53,048 nt of DNA. It comes from Actinomycetes bacterium (GTDB lineage: Bacteria > Actinomycetota > Acidimicrobiia > Acidimicrobiales > RAAP-2). The stretch is from assembly GCA_021815645.1 (NCBI GenBank), contig JAKBAB010000003.1, positions 1 through 53,048 on the forward strand, given 5' to 3'. Below the pieces are notes generated by a model. The model saw only the letters and a list, made by a program, of their open reading frames with translations. It made no database searches and was not told the origin of the DNA. Shown here in pieces: positions 23,999-32,443 of the stretch; position 1 is the stretch's first letter, and each line of letters opens with the position of its first letter. The translations under genes and the position numbers were made by a program.

Positions 23999-24733
23999 AT
24001 GTTCAAGCTCGGCATGGATTTTCCGACAAAGTGGGCGCGTGGTTACCTTGCGCGGGCCGCTCGAAACATAATCCATTCGTGCTTTTTTGGCCCTTACGTC
24101 CGGTTCCTCACGAGCTTAGAAGTCAGAGGCGCGGAAAACATTTCCGGCAAGGGCCCATTCATTTTCGCAGCGAATCACGCCAGTCACGCTGACACGATCA
24201 TCGTGCTCACCGCACTTCCCCACGATCGACGGCGACGAACAATCGTGGCCGCGGCGATGGACAGCTTCTTTATGAAGGCTGGGCAGGCATTTCGAACCGT
24301 CCTCGTCTTTAACGCGATACCCGTCGACCGACACAAGGTGAACCGCCGTAGCGCCCAGTTAGCCCTTGAACTCGTTGAAGACGGTTGGAATCTACTGATC
24401 TACCCCGAAGGAGGACGCACGCCCACCGGGCAGCCCCAAGAGTTCAAGGGCGGTGCCGCTTACCTAGCGGAACGTTCTCGTGCGGCGGTGGTACCAACGT
24501 ACATACACGAGTCGGGCTACCTGATGGGGCCGAAATACGCCAAGGCCCCAATTTACGTCGACCGTCCCTCGCAACGACGTCATCACGTCGTCGTCGCATT
24601 TGGTGTACCCCTGCACTGCGGCCCCGAGGAGAACATGCGCCGATTTGGCGCGCGCATTGAAGAAGCGGTGCTTCAGCTAGGCCGAGAGACGAGCGGCGAT
24701 CCTCTCTACGGTGTTACCCCACCCGCGCCCTAG
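23999..24733 (+). CDS. 1-acyl-glycerol-3-phosphate acyltransferase-like (PlsC family)
   Basis: Membrane-associated acyltransferase, 244 residues. It has the catalytic HX4D motif (NHASHADT, H60-D65), and block III YPEGGRTPTG (compare FPEGTRS) with the following KGGAAYLAERSRAAVVPTYI. Such enzymes add an acyl chain to lysophosphatidic acid or a related acceptor in phospholipid synthesis. Its stop codon overlaps that of the converging GatD gene. Confidence 0.85.
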   Translation: MFKLGMDFPTKWARGYLARAARNIIHSCFFGPYVRFLTSLEVRGAENISGKGPFIFAANHASHADTIIVLTALPHDRRRRTIVAAAMDSFFMKAGQAFRTVLVFNAIPVDRHKVNRRSAQLALELVEDGWNLLIYPEGGRTPTGQPQEFKGGAAYLAERSRAAVVPTYIHESGYLMGPKYAKAPIYVDRPSQRRHHVVVAFGVPLHCGPEENMRRFGARIEEAVLQLGRETSGDPLYGVTPPAP

Positions 24734-25428
24734 ACCTTTAACGCCCCACGGCGCTCTTCGTACAGATCGTCGGCCACGGTCACCAGGGGTTCGAGGCTGA
24801 CGCCCAGAACCGCCCCGAGAATCTCATCGGCCCACCAAGGATTAAGGGCGAGAACCGGTCCGTGGGCGTAGGTCGCCCAAACTCTCTCGGCAACGAAACC
24901 GTCTACTTTCCCGTCATTGCCTCGACCCCGCAGTACTTCGCCCAACGGCGTTACGCCCGCGCCCAGAGTCGTCGTGCCACCGTGGTTCTCGAATCCGACG
25001 AGAGCTCTCCCCTTCACGCGAACCGCCAGTTCACCGACGGCGCGCTTTTTAGCGCGGCGGGTCACCGCGTCAACGAGGTTGAGCCCGGGGTAGTCGTCTC
25101 GACCCTCAACGCAAAAAGTCGTGCCCAGGATCTGGAGTCCGGCGCACACCGCGACAACGAAGCTACCGTCTTCGACCCTGCTCGCGAACGAAGAGACGCG
25201 AAGTTGGTCGGCCGCTAATCCCTGGGGTCCGTCTTCACCCCCACCCAGAACAAAAAGCGTCGCGGATGGCACTTCCTCGCCGACGCCGACTACCACGAGG
25301 TTGGCGTCGATTCCCCGCTGCCGAGCCCGTTCAACGAGTACGCGTGCGTTGCCTCCGTCGCCGTAAGTTCCCAAGAGTTCCGGAAAGATAAGGGCTACGG
25401 TCAACACTCGACTGTCCTCTGTCGCCAC
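24730..25428 (-). CDS. gatD: Lipid II isoglutaminyl synthase, glutaminase subunit GatD
   Basis: Class I glutamine amidotransferase-like subunit of the MurT-GatD complex, which amidates the D-Glu of lipid II. Nucleophile Cys95 in VAVCAGLQILG and His189 in TYAHGPVLALNPWWAD agree closely in position with C94 and H189 of Staphylococcus aureus GatD. The N-terminus LTVALIFPELLGTYGDGGN is also GatD-typical. The start overlaps the end of the MurT gene by 28 nt (a downstream GTG would shorten this to 7), so the two are coupled, as in other Gram-positives. Confidence 0.93.
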   Translation of the reverse strand: MATEDSRVLTVALIFPELLGTYGDGGNARVLVERARQRGIDANLVVVGVGEEVPSATLFVLGGGEDGPQGLAADQLRVSSFASRVEDGSFVVAVCAGLQILGTTFCVEGRDDYPGLNLVDAVTRRAKKRAVGELAVRVKGRALVGFENHGGTTTLGAGVTPLGEVLRGRGNDGKVDGFVAERVWATYAHGPVLALNPWWADEILGAVLGVSLEPLVTVADDLYEERRGALKV

Positions 25429-26597
25429 TGTTCAAACGCCGTGTAATTCGCGACCACGGTAACTGGCGCTCCCGGTACCGCGAGCGAGTCGAGTTCGTCC
25501 ACTACCGTCGCATCGACTCCCGCGTAGAAGAGGCGAGTCGCCAAATCGAGCCGGCGCTCGCCCAAGCAGATCACCTTTCTTCCCGTGAGTTGCTCGAAGG
25601 GCACGTCGTAGAGCCACGAAGGATCCCGGCCATCGGCCACGCGCGCGTTTATTGCGATCCATAACTCTCCGGCGCCGATCAGGGGAAGTGCCGCACTGAA
25701 TCCGGCGGGGTTTTTGGCGAGAATAAGTCGAAGGTCACGGGGACCCCACTTTCGTATTGCGTAACGACCGGCGACACTGGTTAGTCCATTCAGTCGCGCG
25801 AGTGCGCTAGGTACGTCGGCGCCGAGGACCGACAGAGCGGTGAGCGCGACGGCGGCGTTAGCGACGTTGAACTCACCGGGAAGTGCGAGGTCTAGCGAGA
25901 GAGGGTGACCTCGCACCGTGAGTCCACCATCGGTGAACGTATCGACGGTGCTCGGTTTGGCGAACCCACACTCGCACTCCCACGACGTCTGCGAAAATCG
26001 AAGTGATTGCGCACACCGAGGGCACGACGCCGCGTCCAAACGCCACGGCGTAGGGACGTCGCACCACACCACTCGTGCCCCGTCGCGTGTCGCGTAGACC
26101 ACGAGCGGATCGTTGGCGTTGGCGACGAACGTCACTTCCGGACTGTTCTTAACCGCCTCACGCCAAAGTTCGGCGAGATGGCGAACTTCGCTGGCCCGAT
26201 CGAGCTGGTCGCGAGATAGGTTGAGCAGTGTCACAACGCTGGGGCGTGTCGCGACGATCGTTTCGGGCAGCCACGACTCATCGACCTCGAGCACCGCGCG
26301 ATTTCCCAGAGAGTCCGCCAGTGCGGCCACGTGGCCCTGGACCATATTGGAGCCGGTGGCGTTGGTGGCGACGTTCCCTCCCCAGCCCGCCGTAATCATG
26401 GCCGTCGTGGTCGTCTTACCGTTCGTCCCACTCACCAAGACGACGGTCCGGTCCCTAGTCAAGTCCGTTAGTAAATTGCCCGAAATCGCGAGACCGACTC
26501 GGCCACCGATGACCGTCCCCGACCCACGCCCGATTCGCCGGGCGAGGCGGTTAACGAAAATAACCGCCCCGCGGGCCACTTTGTAACGCCAGGTCAC
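25401..26597 (-). CDS. murT: Lipid II isoglutaminyl synthase, ligase subunit MurT
   Basis: Mur-ligase-like ATPase that activates the D-Glu carboxylate of lipid II for amidation. Motifs: ATP-binding SGTNGKTTTTAM (about 56-67), LEVDES (compare MurT acid motif), LLNLSRDQLDR, and a zinc ribbon in the central domain (C192-x2-C195...C208, C210: CPRC, CEC), which distinguishes MurT from other Mur ligases. The C-terminal DUF1727 region (RYAIRKWGPRDLRLILAKNPAGF) is also MurT-specific. GTG start with GGTGGTGAG upstream. First gene of the murT-gatD operon. Confidence 0.93.
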   Translation of the reverse strand: MTWRYKVARGAVIFVNRLARRIGRGSGTVIGGRVGLAISGNLLTDLTRDRTVVLVSGTNGKTTTTAMITAGWGGNVATNATGSNMVQGHVAALADSLGNRAVLEVDESWLPETIVATRPSVVTLLNLSRDQLDRASEVRHLAELWREAVKNSPEVTFVANANDPLVVYATRDGARVVWCDVPTPWRLDAASCPRCAQSLRFSQTSWECECGFAKPSTVDTFTDGGLTVRGHPLSLDLALPGEFNVANAAVALTALSVLGADVPSALARLNGLTSVAGRYAIRKWGPRDLRLILAKNPAGFSAALPLIGAGELWIAINARVADGRDPSWLYDVPFEQLTGRKVICLGERRLDLATRLFYAGVDATVVDELDSLAVPGAPVTVVANYTAFEQWRQRTVEC

Positions 26598-26639
26598 CTC
26601 ACCACCATGACGGCCACGCTAACAACCTCGAAAAGGCAA

Positions 26640-26669
26640 AAGGACCAACCAGGGGGGTGGTTGGTCCTT
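26640..26669 (-). terminator. Terminator-like hairpin with G/C-tract loop, upstream of murT
   Basis: AAGGACCAACCA and TGGTTGGTCCTT form a perfect 12-bp stem around six G (six C on the minus strand). On the minus strand it is followed by TTTTGCCTTTT, so it looks like an intrinsic terminator reading toward murT, although no gene lies upstream on that strand. It could be an attenuator in a murT leader or block antisense transcription from the lysR side. Confidence 0.55.
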
Positions 26670-26685
26670 CTGCAAAACCTTCGTA

Positions 26686-26709
26686 TTACTCAACGGGGGG
26701 GTTGAGTAA
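26686..26709. repeat. Second hairpin with G-tract loop
   Basis: TTACTCAAC and GTTGAGTAA are perfect 9-bp inverted repeats around six G. It lies 16 bp from the previous hairpin and shares the same design: CAAC/GTTG next to a G6 loop. Function unknown; see findings. Confidence 0.55.
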
Positions 26710-26770
26710 GGCAGGCTCCATCAAGTATGACCTTCCGGCCTCTATCTCGCAAGCGCATAGTTTAGATAGT

Positions 26771-26797
26771 TTCCATCTGTATAATAGATTGATGGAA
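26771..26797 (+). promoter_or_regulatory. Leaderless lysR promoter with palindrome over the start codon
   Basis: A perfect -10 box TATAAT (26780-26785) lies 6 nt before the ATG at 26792, which would give a leaderless mRNA. TTCCATC (26771-26777) and GATGGAA (26791-26797) are inverted repeats enclosing the -10 box, with inner ATCT/AGAT also paired. This fits an autoregulatory LysR-type binding site. No good -35 box was seen. Confidence 0.6.
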
Positions 26798-27733
26798 GTG
26801 CGACAACTCGAGGCCCTGGTAGGGATTGCGGAAAACGGAACTTTCTCCCGGACGGCCGACGCGCTCGGTACCGTCCAGTCCAACATCTCAACTCGAATTG
26901 CGCGCCTGGAGTCGGAGCTCGGTACCGAACTCGTTAACCGATCATCTGGAACCGTGACCGAATCTGGCCAAGTCGTGGTCGAGCGGGCCCGGCGCATTTT
27001 GTTAGAGATTCGCGCGATAGCTTCGGACGTTTCGGAACTGAACGCGGACGTTTCCGGCGTCGTTACCCTCGGCATGATCGGGACGGCTGGTCGATGGGTC
27101 GTTCCCCTGCTCCTCGACCACCTCCGCCAGCGCTACACGAAAATCAACTTACGCATCAGTGAGGGTACTAACTCGGCGCTCGAACCGCGACTGGTAAACG
27201 GTCAACTCGATATCGCCGTACTCGCGTGGCCGGTCGCCAAAAAGGAGTTGACCGCCGTCGACCTGTTTACCGAAGATTTGGTTGTAATCGCGTCCCGCGA
27301 GCACCCACTAGCGGCCGTTAACGGCCCACTACCTTTTTCCCTACTCGCTCAACACGAGTTACTCTTGCCCATGCGCGGCACGCCAATTCGTCGTGAAATT
27401 GACGACGCGGCCCACGGCGCCGGGGTCGAACTCAATGCGTTGGTCGAGTTAGACGGCCTGCGGACCATCGCGTCGATGACTTTCGACGGGCACGGGCCCT
27501 CCATATTGCCGGCCACGATGCTCTCGCCACACTTAAGGAGCAACTTCGTCGCGCTACCCATCGAAGGCATAGCGAAACGTCGCGTCGTCCTCGCTAGCCG
27601 TCGCTTCGGGTTCCCGGCGGCGCCAGTTCGCGCCATTCACGCACTCCTTCGAGAGGTGGTGGCTCACGCGTCGGCGACGCCCGACGGGGTATACCTCCCG
27701 GGGCGCGAGACATCGGTGCACACTACGTCGTGA
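26792..27733 (+). CDS. LysR-family transcriptional regulator
   Basis: A 313-residue regulator. The ORF track starts 45 codons too early, inside the hairpin region; the family begins at MEVRQLEALVGIAENGTFSRTADALGTVQSNISTRIARLE, the LysR helix-turn-helix. The rest is a periplasmic-binding-like effector domain (VTLGMIGTAGRWVVPLL, LDIAVLAWPV, LVVIASREHPLA). The effector is unknown. It is followed with GTGA overlap by a DNA glycosylase, then by the M20 peptidase and DsbA-like genes; which of these it controls is not evident. Confidence 0.88.
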   Translation: MEVRQLEALVGIAENGTFSRTADALGTVQSNISTRIARLESELGTELVNRSSGTVTESGQVVVERARRILLEIRAIASDVSELNADVSGVVTLGMIGTAGRWVVPLLLDHLRQRYTKINLRISEGTNSALEPRLVNGQLDIAVLAWPVAKKELTAVDLFTEDLVVIASREHPLAAVNGPLPFSLLAQHELLLPMRGTPIRREIDDAAHGAGVELNALVELDGLRTIASMTFDGHGPSILPATMLSPHLRSNFVALPIEGIAKRRVVLASRRFGFPAAPVRAIHALLREVVAHASATPDGVYLPGRETSVHTTS

Positions 27734-28359
27734 GTGAACCGAGGAACGCCCAGCAACGCGCTGACGTTATCGCGCGACTCGACCGCGCCTTTTCACCCCT
27801 CATAACGGCCCTGGGGCCGGCGCCCGAGCGCCGTAGCGCTCCGGTGTCCACACGCTTCTCGGCCCTAGTGAACTCGATAACTCACCAACTCCTCGCAACG
27901 AAAGCGGCGGCTACGATTCACCGACGAGTGATCGACGCGTGCGGCGGTGACGTCAACCCGTTCACTCTTAGTGAAATCGGGCCCGACGGATTGCGCGCGC
28001 TCGGTCTGTCGCGCGCTAAGGCGGCGGCCATGGTCGACCTAGCGGATCGGGTCCGCGACGGACGACTGGACCTCCGTCGGCACGGACGCATGGACGACCT
28101 CGACGTCATCAGTGAAGTCGTAGCGGTCCGCGGCGTCGGACCTTGGACGGCGCAGATATACCTCATGCACACTTTAGGTCGCCACGACGTGTGGCCCGCG
28201 AGCGACTTGGGTGTTCGTCGCGGTTGGTCAATTCTCCACGGCGACGTTGAGATGGTGGCGATCAACAACCTGAGGGAGGCGGGCGGTATCTTCCAGGGCT
28301 TTCGCTCCGACGTCGCGTGGTACTGCTGGCGCGCGATCGACTTTACGCTCATTAAGTAA
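27730..28359 (+). CDS. DNA-3-methyladenine glycosylase family protein (AlkA-like)
   Basis: Helix-hairpin-helix base-excision glycosylase, 209 residues. The HhH-GPD motif reads VVAVRGVGPWTAQIYLMHTLGR, followed by the catalytic Asp in VWPASDLGVRRG. The N-terminal part (FSALVNSITHQLLATKAAATIHRRV) matches the AlkA/MAG fold. It would remove alkylated purines from DNA. It lacks the N-terminal beta domain of E. coli AlkA. The GTG start overlaps the lysR stop by 4 nt. Confidence 0.87.
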   Translation: MSEPRNAQQRADVIARLDRAFSPLITALGPAPERRSAPVSTRFSALVNSITHQLLATKAAATIHRRVIDACGGDVNPFTLSEIGPDGLRALGLSRAKAAAMVDLADRVRDGRLDLRRHGRMDDLDVISEVVAVRGVGPWTAQIYLMHTLGRHDVWPASDLGVRRGWSILHGDVEMVAINNLREAGGIFQGFRSDVAWYCWRAIDFTLIK

Positions 28360-28360
28360 A

Positions 28361-29794
28361 GTGGCGAGGGTGACTCTTTTCACGTTGTCCAACTTCGAGC
28401 AAGACGCGCTCAGTGCGTTGATGGAGTTCGCTACCATTCCGTCACTCTCTCCATCTTTTGACGAAAACTGGTCTTTGAACGGTCACCTCGACGACGCGGC
28501 CGAACTACTCGCGCAGTGGGCCCGCGGACGCCACTTGACCGACTTCGACGTCGCGGTGCATCGACTGGAAGGTCGCACTCCCACACTGGTGGTAACCGTG
28601 GGGGCCACGTGCGAGACGGCCGGTACCGTCGTGCTCTACGGCCACTTGGACAAACAACCCCCCCTCGGCGACTGGTCCGAGGGGCTAGGACCCTTTACTC
28701 CGGTGCGGCGCGGCGATCGACTCTACGCTCGGGGAGTCGCCGACGACGGGTACGCGCTCTTTAGCGCGCTCAGCGCGCTCGAATCGATGGAGGCCAATGG
28801 CGTCGCCCACGCCCGGTGCGTCGTGCTCATCGAAGCGAGCGAGGAGAGTGGGAGCCCCGACCTCGAGGCGTACCTCGACGCCCTACGCGTGGAGTTAGGA
28901 GAGGTCGACCTGCTCATCTGCCTCGACTCGGGCGCCCTCACGTACGATCGACTTTGGGTCACGACGTCCCTGCGTGGGGTCATCAACCTCGAAGTCACGG
29001 TATCGGTTCTCACCCAGGGCCAGCACAGCGGATCAGTGAGCGGCGTGGTCCCCTCCTCTTTTCGGGTGCTGCGTCAACTGCTCGATCGCGTCGAAGACGC
29101 GTCAACGGGACGGATTCTCGTCGACGAAATGTACGCCGAGATTCCCCCAATCCACCGCGACGCGGCCGAGGCCATCGCCCAGGAGTTCGGCGACGTCGCC
29201 GCGCGAGACCTGCCCGTCGTTGCGGGACTTGAACTCATGGGCGACAGTGACGCGGACCGAATCCTACGCAGTACGTGGCACCCCACTTTGTCACTCATCG
29301 GCGTCGGCGGGGTTCCCACCCCCGAGACTGCCGGTAACGTGTTGCGACCCTACACGAGCGCCGTTCTCTCCTTTCGACTGCCACCGACGGTGGAGGCCGC
29401 GCGAGCGCGCGCGAGGATCGAGGAGTTGTTAACTAGGGACCCCCCCTCGCACGCGCAGGTGACGGTCACCGGTACGCACGACGCCGACGGATGGCTCGCC
29501 CCGCCCAGCGAACGGTGGCTCTCCGACGCCGTAAACCGGGCCTCTACGGAGGCCTTCGGGCGACCCGTGGGCTACACCGGCGTAGGGGGCTCTATCCCCT
29601 TTTTGGCGTCGTTGGCGAGCCGATACCCCGGTGTTCAGTTCGTAGCTACGGGCGCCGCGGGGCCGCACTCGAACGCCCACGCAATCGACGAGATGCTCGA
29701 TTTGCCAACGATGGTGGGAGTCACTAACGCAGTCACGACGATTTTGGCGGCCCACGCGCAACGGCCGGGCGCCTCGACGGAGCGCCAACCATGA
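28361..29794 (+). CDS. M20 family metallopeptidase (dipeptidase/deacylase-like)
   Basis: Zinc-dependent hydrolase of the ArgE/DapE/carnosinase type, 477 residues. Metal and catalytic residues are visible in order: His and Asp in YGHLDKQP, Asp in GVADDGYALFS, the Glu pair in EASEESGS, Asp in CLDSGAL and the late His in GPHSNAHAIDE. A dimerisation domain sits between (LRGVINLEVTVSVLTQGQHSGSVSG). Substrate (dipeptides or N-acylated amino acids) is not predictable. GTG start; its end overlaps the DsbA-like gene by ATGA. Confidence 0.85.
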   Translation: MARVTLFTLSNFEQDALSALMEFATIPSLSPSFDENWSLNGHLDDAAELLAQWARGRHLTDFDVAVHRLEGRTPTLVVTVGATCETAGTVVLYGHLDKQPPLGDWSEGLGPFTPVRRGDRLYARGVADDGYALFSALSALESMEANGVAHARCVVLIEASEESGSPDLEAYLDALRVELGEVDLLICLDSGALTYDRLWVTTSLRGVINLEVTVSVLTQGQHSGSVSGVVPSSFRVLRQLLDRVEDASTGRILVDEMYAEIPPIHRDAAEAIAQEFGDVAARDLPVVAGLELMGDSDADRILRSTWHPTLSLIGVGGVPTPETAGNVLRPYTSAVLSFRLPPTVEAARARARIEELLTRDPPSHAQVTVTGTHDADGWLAPPSERWLSDAVNRASTEAFGRPVGYTGVGGSIPFLASLASRYPGVQFVATGAAGPHSNAHAIDEMLDLPTMVGVTNAVTTILAAHAQRPGASTERQP

Positions 29795-30393
29795 GCCAAC
29801 GGGTCGACCTTTGGGTCGACCCCGTCTGTCCCTGGGCGTGGGTGACCTCTCGCTGGCTAAAAGAAGCGGCGCTCGTTCGCGACCTAACGCTCTCTTTCCA
29901 CGTAATGAGCCTCGCGCTCCTCAACGAGGACCGCGAGGTCTCAAAGGAGTACGCCGCGCTACTCGCGCGAGCCATCGGACCGGTGCGCGTGCTCATCGCG
30001 GCGGCCGAACGATACGGCGACGACACGCTCGAGCCCCTCTACAGTGCTCTAGGACTTCGCTACCACGTCGGGGGCGACCACGACCTTGAGCGCGTGGTGG
30101 CGGGCGCGCTGGCCGACGTCAACCTCGACCCCGATTTAGCGAACGCAGCGCACAGCGGCGAATTCGACGTTGCGCTCGCTGCGAGCCACCACGCCGGGAT
30201 GGACCCCGTCGGACTCGACGTCGGCACGCCCGTCATCCACGTCGGCGACGTGGCGTTTTTCGGGCCCGTTGTTACGCCCGCGCCGCGAGGCGAGGCGGCC
30301 GGCCGGCTCTTCGACGGCGTGATGGCGGTCGCCGGAACTCCCGGCTTCTACGAACTAAAACGTACTCGTCACGACGGCCCGAGCTTCGACTGA
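29791..30393 (+). CDS. DsbA-family protein, mycothiol-dependent nitroreductase-like
   Basis: A 200-residue thioredoxin-fold protein of the actinobacterial Rv2466c-type family: WVDPVCPWAWVTSRWLKE at the N-terminus, an all-helical insertion, and TPVIHVGDVAFFGPVVTPAPRGE with the cis-Pro (TPVI). The active site is CPWA instead of CPWC, so only one Cys is present and a dithiol mechanism is impossible; a mycothiol-linked mono-thiol role would fit. Last gene of the lysR-glycosylase-peptidase set, converging on the acyl-CoA dehydrogenase gene. Confidence 0.8.
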   Translation: MSQRVDLWVDPVCPWAWVTSRWLKEAALVRDLTLSFHVMSLALLNEDREVSKEYAALLARAIGPVRVLIAAAERYGDDTLEPLYSALGLRYHVGGDHDLERVVAGALADVNLDPDLANAAHSGEFDVALAASHHAGMDPVGLDVGTPVIHVGDVAFFGPVVTPAPRGEAAGRLFDGVMAVAGTPGFYELKRTRHDGPSFD

Positions 30394-30419
30394 ACCGGAC
30401 CCCTTAGCGAGCCCGAACT

Positions 30420-31619
30420 CTAACTTCGCGGTACGTCCTTCCAGGGCACCGCTTTGTCGCTCCTCGGTTCTCCGGCCAAGCCCAGGACCCTTTCGCCGAT
30501 GATATTACGCATCACTTCGCTCGTTCCCCCTTCGATGGAATTCGCGCGCATCCGAATGAACACCTTGCGCATATCCCCACTAGCCATGGCGACCTCACTC
30601 GGACGTACGTGGGGATAGTGCGAACCGTAGAGCATTCCGTCAGCGCCCAGCAGGTCAACGCAGAGCTCGCTCGTGCGCTGGTTCTCCTCGGCGAAGGCCA
30701 ATTTCGCCACCGAACCCTCCGGTCCGGGAGTGCCCGCTCGGCGCAGATCACTCGCGCGCCAGTTCGTTAGCCGCCCGACTTCGTTTCGAACCCAGGCGCG
30801 CATTAGTTCCGCTCGCATCGCAACGGCGTGAGCGTCACTGCGATGGGCCCAACGGTCGTTCCAGATTTTAACGGCCTCCCCAATGAGACCCGAACTCCTC
30901 GCGGGTACGGATCCGCCAATGGAGACTCGCTCGTTCATAAGCGTCGTAATCGAAACGTTCCAACCCTCCCCGACCCCACCGAGCCGCTGGACGTCGGGAA
31001 CACGCACGTCGTTAAAGAAGCACTCGTTAAACTCCGCCTCCCCGGTCGCTTGGTAGAGGGGTCGAACCTCGACCCCGGGCGCGCGCATGTCCACTAGAAA
31101 CGCGGTAATTCCTCGGTGCTTAGGCACGTCGGGGTTCGTTCGCGCGATCAAGAGGCCGAAGGCCGATTCGTGCGCCAGGGTCGTCCAGACCTTTTGACCG
31201 GTCACGACCCACTCGTCGCCGTCTCGCTCGGCTCGGGTCGCCAACGTCGCGACGTCCGATCCGGCGCCGGGCTCGGAGAACAGTTGACACCAAATCTCCT
31301 CGCCGGTAAAGAGGGGCCGCAGATAACGACGACGCTGCTCATCGGTGCCGTGGGCCACCAAAGTAGGTGCGACCATTCCGTAGCCGATCACGTTTCGCCC
31401 CGTCGCCGAGGGCGCGCGGTAATGGGCCAGTCGGCTCATCACCACCTGGTGACGGGCCGGCTCTAGTCCGAGACCCCCACTGCCCACCGGGAAGTGGACC
31501 CACGCCAAGCCCCGGTCGAACTGTCGCCCGAGAAACGTCACTGCGTCGCATTGGCTAGGGGGATGCTCCGCCACCAATTCGTCGACCAACGCAACGAGTT
31601 CCTCATCCGTGACGCTCAT
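30420..31619 (-). CDS. Acyl-CoA dehydrogenase
   Basis: FAD-dependent acyl-CoA dehydrogenase, about 399 residues, with the flavin-binding region LFSEPGAGSDVATLATRAERDGDEWVVTGQKVWTT and the C-terminal region FIRMRANSIEGGTSEVMRNIIGERVLGLAGEP, where the Glu of IEGGTSE aligns with the usual catalytic base. It oxidises acyl-CoA to enoyl-CoA in fatty acid or related degradation. The ORF track starts at a GTG at 31622, but AAGGAG is too close to it; the ATG at 31619 has better spacing. Gene is divergent from peptidase E. Confidence 0.88.
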   Translation of the reverse strand: MSVTDEELVALVDELVAEHPPSQCDAVTFLGRQFDRGLAWVHFPVGSGGLGLEPARHQVVMSRLAHYRAPSATGRNVIGYGMVAPTLVAHGTDEQRRRYLRPLFTGEEIWCQLFSEPGAGSDVATLATRAERDGDEWVVTGQKVWTTLAHESAFGLLIARTNPDVPKHRGITAFLVDMRAPGVEVRPLYQATGEAEFNECFFNDVRVPDVQRLGGVGEGWNVSITTLMNERVSIGGSVPARSSGLIGEAVKIWNDRWAHRSDAHAVAMRAELMRAWVRNEVGRLTNWRASDLRRAGTPGPEGSVAKLAFAEENQRTSELCVDLLGADGMLYGSHYPHVRPSEVAMASGDMRKVFIRMRANSIEGGTSEVMRNIIGERVLGLAGEPRSDKAVPWKDVPRS

Positions 31620-31689
31620 CACACTCCTTAGTTGCCCGGTAAGGAAATACTAGGCAGTCAATCCAACGCGGGCGCAACGCGACCTCGAC

Positions 31690-31695
31690 TATAAA
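31690..31695 (+). promoter_or_regulatory. -10 box for a leaderless peptidase E mRNA
   Basis: TATAAA lies 6 nt before the GTG start at 31702. With this spacing transcription would begin at or next to the start codon. No clear -35 box is present and there is no ribosome-binding site, in line with leaderless translation. Confidence 0.5.
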
Positions 31696-31701
31696 GGTCG
31701 G

Positions 31702-32439
31702 GTGGTGCGACGCAGAATCTTGGCCACGTCGGGTGGGTCGATTCCCGGTCCCGTTATCCGCTCGGTGCGCATTGGGTCCATGGTGCTCGACGCCCTCGCG
31801 CGCACGAAAAAAGATCGGCCTCGCGTCTGTCTCGTCGAAACCGCACGGGGCGACTCGGAGTCCGCCTACGCCACGTACTACGAAGCCTTTAACGCGGCCG
31901 GCTGTGACGTAACCGAACTTAGACTCTTCACGCAACCGTCGGCTAACCCCCACGAACGACTGGGCTCGAGCGACTTCGTGTGGGTGGGTGGTGGATCGGT
32001 GGCAAACCTCCTGGCGCTATGGCGCCTGCACGGCGTGGACGACGCGATGCTCAGCGCCTGGGACTCGGGGGTCATTTTGGGGGGCGTCTCGGCCGGCAGC
32101 ATCTGCTGGCACATAGGGGGCACCACTGACTCCTTCGGGCCAATATTGACGCCAGTAACGAACGCTCTCGGATTTCTGCCCTACGCCAACTCGGTGCACT
32201 ACGACTCCGAGCCCCAGCGGCGACCGCTTATGCACCAACTCATGCGCGAACGGGTACTGCCCGCCTTAGCGGTCGCCACCGACGACCACGTCGGGGTATG
32301 GTACGACGGCACCGACGCAACTGAGGTCGTATCGGACTCCCCCGTGGACCCGCGAACTGGCCCCGCCGCTTATTGGGTGGAACTGATAAACGGGGAACCG
32401 GTCGAAACCCGCGTCGGTGTAGGGGAACGTTTCGCCTAG
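31702..32439 (+). CDS. Peptidase E-like (S51 family)
   Basis: Serine peptidase of the S51 family, 245 residues. The nucleophile is Ser130 in GGVSAGSICW, and His166 in YANSVHYDSE follows at the spacing expected for PepE. The family includes alpha-aspartyl dipeptidase and cyanophycinase; the length and the motifs favour a PepE-type dipeptidase. The gene converges on trpG with only 4 bp between stops. Confidence 0.83.
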   Translation: MVRRRILATSGGSIPGPVIRSVRIGSMVLDALARTKKDRPRVCLVETARGDSESAYATYYEAFNAAGCDVTELRLFTQPSANPHERLGSSDFVWVGGGSVANLLALWRLHGVDDAMLSAWDSGVILGGVSAGSICWHIGGTTDSFGPILTPVTNALGFLPYANSVHYDSEPQRRPLMHQLMRERVLPALAVATDDHVGVWYDGTDATEVVSDSPVDPRTGPAAYWVELINGEPVETRVGVGERFA

Positions 32440-32443
32440 GCGC

